Assembly: GCA_964474355.1 (NCBI GenBank)
Contig: CAYYSY010000312.1
Coordinates: 12,376-76,375 of the forward strand
Length of the DNA: 64,000 nt
Direction: 5' to 3'
From: CAYYSY01 sp964474355
GTDB taxonomy: Bacteria; Myxococcota_A; UBA9160; UBA4427
The first letter of the stretch is position 1, and each line of letters opens with the position of its first letter. Below the pieces are notes generated by a model. The model worked only from the letters and a program-made list of their open reading frames with translations. It was not told the origin of the DNA and searched no databases. A program made the position numbers and the translations under genes. Below are positions 60,106-64,000 of this stretch, piece after piece.

Positions 60106-61461
60106 CTACGCGGCCGGCTTTTGCGGGTCGGGTGTGAGCGGCGCCGCGATGAAGACGAGTACAGGCAGCGCCACCATCGAGTAGAGCCCCGGCACGTAGG
60201 AGTCGAATGCGTCTCGCAGCGCCGCGAGGGCCGAGGGCCCGAGTGCGCTCGCGATGACGATCGCGCTCATCATCGAGCCCTGGATCGCGCCGAGGTGCGT
60301 GCGCCCGAAGAAGTTCGGGATCGCCGCCACGGTGAGCGGCCCGTAGAACCCGCTCGCGATGCCCCAGCCGAGCGTCGCCCCCACTCGCCAGAGCGGATCG
60401 GCGAAGTGCGCCATCGCCGCGAACATGATCGCCTGGGCCGTCATCATCACCATGATGAGCCGGCGAATCGGGTAGCGGTCGACTGCGGCGCCGGCGAGGA
60501 AACCGACGATCGCGCTCACCACCGCGATGGGCAGGAAGATCGCCACGGCGGCGCGCTCGCCAAGGCCCATCTCGGCGCCGAGGTTCACGATGTGGAAAGT
60601 GATGCCGGTGCCGACCATCGCCTGGCTGCCGATCGCGAGGGTGACGAGCCAGAAGGCGGCGGTGCGCAGCGCCTCGGTGCGGGTGAAGTCGCCTTCATCG
60701 AGTGAGCCGAGGTTGCTCGTTGCTTCGGCCTCGCCGTCGACCGAAGGCTGGATCGAGTGCGCGTCCGGCCCGGTCGCAGCGCCGTCGACGTGCAGCCCGC
60801 ACTCCTCGGGCGTGTCGCGGAAGAGCAGCCAGCCGAGCCCGCCCATCACGATCGCGACGACTGCGGCCATCTCGATCCAGGCGCCGCGCCAGCCAGCCCG
60901 GGCGATCCACAGCGAGAGCAGCAACGGCGCGCCCGCGAACGAGAAGCTCACGAAGGGGCCCGAGATCGCCGCAACGAGACCGCGCTTCTTCTCGAACCAG
61001 CGGCCGACCATGGTGCGCGACGTGAGGGTCAGCATGCCCTGACCGCTGAAGCGGAGCCCCGTGAAGCCGATGGCGAGCACGCCCATCGCCACGGCAGAGG
61101 CGGGCACGAGCGACTGGGTCGACCCGAGCCAGCGGGTCAGCGCGTCGGAGCTCGCGAGGAAGACGAGCATCGCCGCGAGCCCGAGCGACGACACGACGAT
61201 CATGCGCCGTACGCCGAGGCGGTCGACCAGCGAGCCGCCCCAGGGCAGGGCGACTCCGCTCGCGATCGTACCGACGAGATACGCGTTGCTCAGCTCGAGC
61301 CGGGTCAGCCCGGTGGCCCCGAGCAGGTGGTCGGCGAAGACCGACACGCCCATCGTCTGCCCGGGCACGCTCATGACGATGCCGAGCGTCGACGCGCCGA
61401 GCACGACCCAGCCGTAGAAGAAGGGCCACGACGCCGGCCGGAAGGGGAAGTCGGCTCGCAT
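60106..61461 (-). CDS. Major facilitator superfamily transporter
   Basis: A 451-residue, 12-TM MFS protein. The loop 2-3 motif is seen as GGSLVDRLGVRRMIVVSS and the loop 8-9 counterpart as GAAVDRYPIRRLIM; both halves have the usual Gly/Ala-rich helix packing. A long hydrophilic loop between TM6 and TM7 (about 215-265) is present. It resembles the monocarboxylate/oxalate-type MFS branch, but the substrate is not predictable. The ATG at 61461 follows AAGGGG; the frame upstream is non-coding. Confidence 0.9.
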   Translation of the reverse strand: MRADFPFRPASWPFFYGWVVLGASTLGIVMSVPGQTMGVSVFADHLLGATGLTRLELSNAYLVGTIASGVALPWGGSLVDRLGVRRMIVVSSLGLAAMLVFLASSDALTRWLGSTQSLVPASAVAMGVLAIGFTGLRFSGQGMLTLTSRTMVGRWFEKKRGLVAAISGPFVSFSFAGAPLLLSLWIARAGWRGAWIEMAAVVAIVMGGLGWLLFRDTPEECGLHVDGAATGPDAHSIQPSVDGEAEATSNLGSLDEGDFTRTEALRTAAFWLVTLAIGSQAMVGTGITFHIVNLGAEMGLGERAAVAIFLPIAVVSAIVGFLAGAAVDRYPIRRLIMVMMTAQAIMFAAMAHFADPLWRVGATLGWGIASGFYGPLTVAAIPNFFGRTHLGAIQGSMMSAIVIASALGPSALAALRDAFDSYVPGLYSMVALPVLVFIAAPLTPDPQKPAA

Positions 61462-61504
61462 GCCCCTTGGTAGCACCTGCCCCCTGCGCGCGGCTCGGAT
61501 CGGG

Positions 61505-61972
61505 CTAGCGACGCGCGACCGGGTCGCGGACGACCTCACGCATGCGCTCCTCGAAGTCCCAGGTGACGAGGGTGATCGGCTCGATCGCGATGGCGACCTC
61601 GTCGTCGGCGCGTTCGAGCAGCTTCTGCGCGAGCTGCGAGCGGTCGTCGCCGAGGAAGCGGTCGATCAGCCGACGCAGGATCTCCTCGCCGCGCTCGGGG
61701 TGGAGCGTCGCCGTCGCCGTGCCCCGTACGCCTCGGTACGGCGGCGATTCGACCGACACCTCGAATCCGCAGCGCGGATCGCGCTCGAGGAGTCGGTGGG
61801 CATGCGCACTCCGCTGAGTCGCACACCACACACGTCCGTCCATGGGCAGGAACCAGAGCGACACGAGCACCGGGTGGCCCGAGCTGCCGTGGGCCGCCAG
61901 GCGCAACGGGACGCGCGTATCGGCCAGGAAGCGATCGACCTGGTCGACGGTCCACGGACCGCTGGGATTCAT
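61505..61972 (-). CDS. PPOX-class FMN-binding split-barrel protein
   Basis: A 155-residue pyridoxamine-5-phosphate-oxidase-like protein. GHPVLVSLWFLPMDGRVWCATQRSAHAHRLLERDPRCGFEVS is the split-barrel core, with the R-G-V-R-G-T-A-T strand typical of F420/FMN-dependent family members. It may bind FMN, F420 or haem and reduce a small compound. The ATG at 61972 follows GAGGAG by seven bases. The gene is divergent from the SRPBCC operon, so they share the AT-rich 61973-62215 promoter region. Confidence 0.85.
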   Translation of the reverse strand: MNPSGPWTVDQVDRFLADTRVPLRLAAHGSSGHPVLVSLWFLPMDGRVWCATQRSAHAHRLLERDPRCGFEVSVESPPYRGVRGTATATLHPERGEEILRRLIDRFLGDDRSQLAQKLLERADDEVAIAIEPITLVTWDFEERMREVVRDPVARR

Positions 61973-62093
61973 GGGGCTCTCCTCTCGAGCGCGTCGTCTC
62001 CGGGGCGTCCCGGGGGCGAAGCCGAGTATCTGGACACGTCCGTGTTCGATGCCGGACATGGGAGTTTGTGCCTTGGGTTCAGAATCCCATAAG

Positions 62094-62215
62094 TACCTGA
62101 AAAAATTCACATAGAGGAGCGATCCGACCTGATCCCGAGGAATTAGGTACAGATAATATATTGACAAGAAGACCGTTCTGTCTCACTTTGAGCAGGTGAC
62201 AGACAGGAGGCTCAC
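62094..62215 (+). promoter_or_regulatory. AT-rich promoter of the SRPBCC-photolyase cluster
   Basis: This is the most AT-rich stretch in the window, containing AGATAATATATTGACA at 62151-62166. TTGACA (62161-62166) could be a -35, but no good -10 lies 17 bases on; TAATAT (62155-62160) could be a -10. GACAGGAGG at 62204-62212 is a strong ribosome-binding site for the SRPBCC gene. The GTACA at 62147-62151 and TTGACA recall the repeats at MerR-type (CarH/LitR) light-response promoters, but that is only a resemblance. Confidence 0.45.
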
Positions 62216-62776
62216 ATGATCCGCTTCGTAGAAGTCATCGACGTTCCCCTGCCGCCCGAGCAGGCCTTCGATGCCATCGCCGACTTCAGCACCACGGCCG
62301 AGTGGGACCCCGGCGTGAAGTCGGCCACCTGCACGACCTCGGCCGAGTTGAGGGTCGGGAGCCGCTTCCGCCTCGACGTCGAGCTGCTCGGTCGCACCCG
62401 GACCTACGGCTACGCGATCACCGACTACGAACGGCCGAGCCGTGTGGTGCTTCAGGGCGGAGACGCCGGAACGCGCCTCGTCGACGAGATCACCTTCGTC
62501 CCCCGCGGTCGGGGCACCCGCATCACGTACGAGGTGCGCTGCGAGCTCGTCGGCCTCGGCCGTCTGGCCGAGCCGCTCGTCGATCTGGTGCTGCCCGTCA
62601 TCGGGCGCCGCGCAGCAGATGGCCTGCGCCGCTACGGCGAGAGGTTGGCCGGACACGCCGGGCGCGAAGCCGATCGGCGCAAGCAACGCGCCTCGGACGA
62701 GCGCGATTCCACGCCTCCGCTCGTGACGCACCCAGAACCCCAGCTCATTCAATCACATGGAGGAATCGCATCGTGA
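62216..62776 (+). CDS. SRPBCC-family protein
   Basis: A 186-residue START-like (polyketide cyclase/SRPBCC) protein. The N-terminal PPEQAFDAIADFSTTAEWDPGV segment and the strand order ending in TRITYEVRCELVG fit the family, with a long C-terminal amphipathic helix. A hydrophobic-ligand-binding cavity is expected. Such genes commonly occur in light- and stress-inducible clusters with photolyase. The ATG at 62216 follows AGGAGG by five bases. The stop overlaps the next GTG (GTGA). Confidence 0.88.
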   Translation: MIRFVEVIDVPLPPEQAFDAIADFSTTAEWDPGVKSATCTTSAELRVGSRFRLDVELLGRTRTYGYAITDYERPSRVVLQGGDAGTRLVDEITFVPRGRGTRITYEVRCELVGLGRLAEPLVDLVLPVIGRRAADGLRRYGERLAGHAGREADRRKQRASDERDSTPPLVTHPEPQLIQSHGGIAS

Positions 62777-63009
62777 ACATCGAAGTCGAACACGTACGCA
62801 CCGACGAGGAGTCGATCGGTGTGCAGGAAGTGCTCCCCGGCATCGGCTTGCCGAAGGCGCTCTTTTTCCTCGCCGCCTTCCTCTCCTTTGCCATGTCCAT
62901 CCATCTCTTCTTCTCCGGCGAACGCGAGCAGGGGATCTTCGTGGGACTGTGGGTTCCCTCGATCCTCTCCGCCGGAACTCTCTTGCTCGGGAGAAACGGT
63001 CATGAATGA
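62773..63009 (+). CDS. Small two-TM membrane protein
   Basis: A 78-residue protein with an acidic N-terminus (MNIEVEHVRTDEES) and two hydrophobic segments (LFFLAAFLSFAMSIHLFFS and GIFVGLWVPSILSAGTLLL). Not recognised as a named family. The GTG start at 62773 overlaps the SRPBCC stop (GTGA) and has GGAGG nine bases upstream. It overlaps the next small gene by 8 bases, so the three genes are expressed together. Confidence 0.7.
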   Translation: MNIEVEHVRTDEESIGVQEVLPGIGLPKALFFLAAFLSFAMSIHLFFSGEREQGIFVGLWVPSILSAGTLLLGRNGHE

Positions 63010-63166
63010 AATCCAGCTGCTCACTTTCGGTTGCGCCGTCACCTTCATCGGCGTCGCAGGAGCTTACGTCTACCTGCGCGAGCGGTGGCTCGCTTCGCAT
63101 CGGGCGGTGCAAGATCAGGATCGAAGGAGCCAGAAACCCCAGCGCGTGGCCCGACAAACCGTCTAG
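63002..63166 (+). CDS. Very small single-TM protein
   Basis: A 54-residue protein with one TM helix (LLTFGCAVTFIGVAGAYVYL) and a basic C-terminus. The ATG at 63002 overlaps the preceding gene's stop by 8 bases (ATGAATGA). No family recognised. Its role is probably tied to the neighbouring two-TM protein, perhaps as a subunit. Confidence 0.6.
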   Translation: MNEIQLLTFGCAVTFIGVAGAYVYLRERWLASHRAVQDQDRRSQKPQRVARQTV

Positions 63167-63306
63167 CCGCATCGCCTGAAGGCCGGAGTCCCGGAGCCCC
63201 CGACCGCCACCGACCTTCAGGCTCCGGCGGTCGCGTGCGTGAGCCGACTTCTCTCGCGCACGCGCCCGCCCGAACCCCTCCCCCGCGCTGATGCCAGGAA
63301 CGAGAC
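63167..63306. promoter_or_regulatory. Hairpins between the small-protein operon and photolyase
   Basis: A perfect 9-bp inverted repeat (63174-63182 with 63214-63222) is followed by a second 11-bp stem with one G-T mismatch around 63234-63266. Neither has a T-tract. They may separate transcription of the small proteins from the photolyase or act as processing sites. Confidence 0.45.
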
Positions 63307-64000
63307 ATGACGCGCGGACTGCATTGGTTCAGGAACGATCTGCGGCTGCGCGACAACACCGCGCTCGCAGCACTGCTCGAGCGGGTCGACGAGTGGCTGC
63401 CGGTGTTCGTCCTCGATCCGCGGGTCACGGGCCGTCGCGGCTCGGGCGAGGCGCGGATGCGCTTCATGCTCGATTGTCTGGGGCGCCTGCGGGCAGAGCT
63501 CGAGAGGCGGGGCGTGCCGTTGCTCGTGCGTGTGGGCAGGCCCGAAGAGCTGTTGCCTCGCCTGCTTCACGACATGGGCGCGACCGTGCTCTCGTTCAAC
63601 GAGGACACCACGCCTTTCGCGCTTGGCCGAGATGCGTCAGTGAGAGGCCTCGTAGAGAAGGACGGAGCCGATGTCCTCACTCGCGTAGACCACGTCGTCT
63701 TCACGGCAGACGAGGTCCGCACCGCGAGCGGCGGCGCCTTCTCGGTCTACACGCCGTATCGGAACGCGTGGTGGAAGAGGTGGCGCGACTCGCCGCGTCG
63801 CCCGATTCGCATGCCGCGGCTTCGTCCGGCCATCGGCGGGTTCTCGTCCGACCCGCTGCCGGGCCGGATCGAGCTCGGCCTGGAGGCGGCGCACCTCGAT
63901 CTCCCGACGGGCGGCGAGGCTGCGGCGAAGCGCAGGCTCGAGCGATTCCTCGATGGGCCGGTGGCGCGGTACGAAGCCGACCGGGATCGGCCCGATCTCG
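63307..64000 (+). CDS. phr: Deoxyribodipyrimidine photolyase, N-terminal part
   Basis: The first about 231 codons of a CPD photolyase; the gene runs off the window. LHWFRNDLRLRDNTAL is the hallmark N-terminus of class I CPD photolyases, followed by the antenna-domain region (LRAELERRGVPLLVRVG and TRVDHVVF). The FAD-binding helical C-terminal domain is outside the window. It repairs cyclobutane pyrimidine dimers using blue light. The ATG at 63307 is the family start. It follows the SRPBCC and small-protein operon. Confidence 0.93.
   Translation, partial: MTRGLHWFRNDLRLRDNTALAALLERVDEWLPVFVLDPRVTGRRGSGEARMRFMLDCLGRLRAELERRGVPLLVRVGRPEELLPRLLHDMGATVLSFNEDTTPFALGRDASVRGLVEKDGADVLTRVDHVVFTADEVRTASGGAFSVYTPYRNAWWKRWRDSPRRPIRMPRLRPAIGGFSSDPLPGRIELGLEAAHLDLPTGGEAAAKRRLERFLDGPVARYEADRDRPDL

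Overview
The window is a 64 kb stretch of GC-rich (roughly two-thirds G+C by eye) bacterial chromosome that is almost fully coding on both strands. Many genes start with GTG or TTG behind clear Shine-Dalgarno sequences, and neighbouring genes often overlap by ATGA or GTGA. An ExeA/GspB secretion-assembly pair, a class A penicillin-binding protein with a full GT51 domain, secreted multihaem c-type cytochromes, outer-membrane barrel proteins and a lipoprotein all indicate a Gram-negative cell envelope. This mix, plus P450, glutathione and selenocysteine genes, suggests a deltaproteobacterial-grade lineage (Myxococcota, Desulfobacterota, Binatota or similar). No rRNA or tRNA is present to place it better.

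Layout. 1-1385: the end of one multihaem cytochrome and a complete 11-12 haem cytochrome. 1382-5300: type II pantothenate kinase (minus), then exeA-gspB (plus). 5358-18170: envelope and signalling genes (DUF4097 protein, rhomboid protease, NUDIX hydrolase, alpha/beta hydrolase, histidine kinase, PBP1A, glutathione synthetase, sigma54 response regulator, O6-alkylguanine methyltransferase, Cys/Met PLP enzyme). 18171-18677: a long non-coding stretch with a three-way-junction RNA-like fold and a 179-bp palindromic element. 18678-28043: LOG protein, aat, a GST, a small HTH-like protein, amidase, two HAD phosphatases around msrB, P450, an outer-membrane barrel and a nitrobindin-like protein. 28288-36170: a 1027-residue flippase-sulfatase fusion, a lipoprotein, feoAB and gpsA.

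36503-43938 is the most unusual part. It is a tightly coupled plus-strand operon of seven genes homologous to the membrane arm of complex I (NuoA, H, J, K, L, M, N order), with none of the hydrophilic-arm genes (B, C, D, E, F, G, I). Most residues that form the quinone chamber and proton channels are replaced in A, H, K, L and M; NuoN keeps more of them. It looks like a repurposed, probably undescribed, membrane complex rather than an NADH dehydrogenase.

43949-47208 (minus) holds selB next to serS, so the organism probably makes selenoproteins. 47367-61972 is mixed accessory metabolism: a DapB-like dehydrogenase, a YfcG-type GST, a beta-lactamase-fold esterase, TetR, a nitronate-monooxygenase-like flavoprotein, a PH/zinc-ribbon/TM protein, a YugP protease, MscS, DUF2490, GFA, fatty-acid desaturase, MFS and a PPOX-type flavin protein. 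62100-64000 is an AT-rich promoter followed by an SRPBCC protein, two overlapping tiny membrane proteins and the start of a DNA photolyase, resembling light- or stress-induced clusters.

Small direct duplications occur at several gene ends and intergenic sites (20845-20962, 26447-26542, 36184-36316, 40699-40751, 49291-49328). No CRISPR array, tRNA, rRNA, integrase or transposase gene was found.
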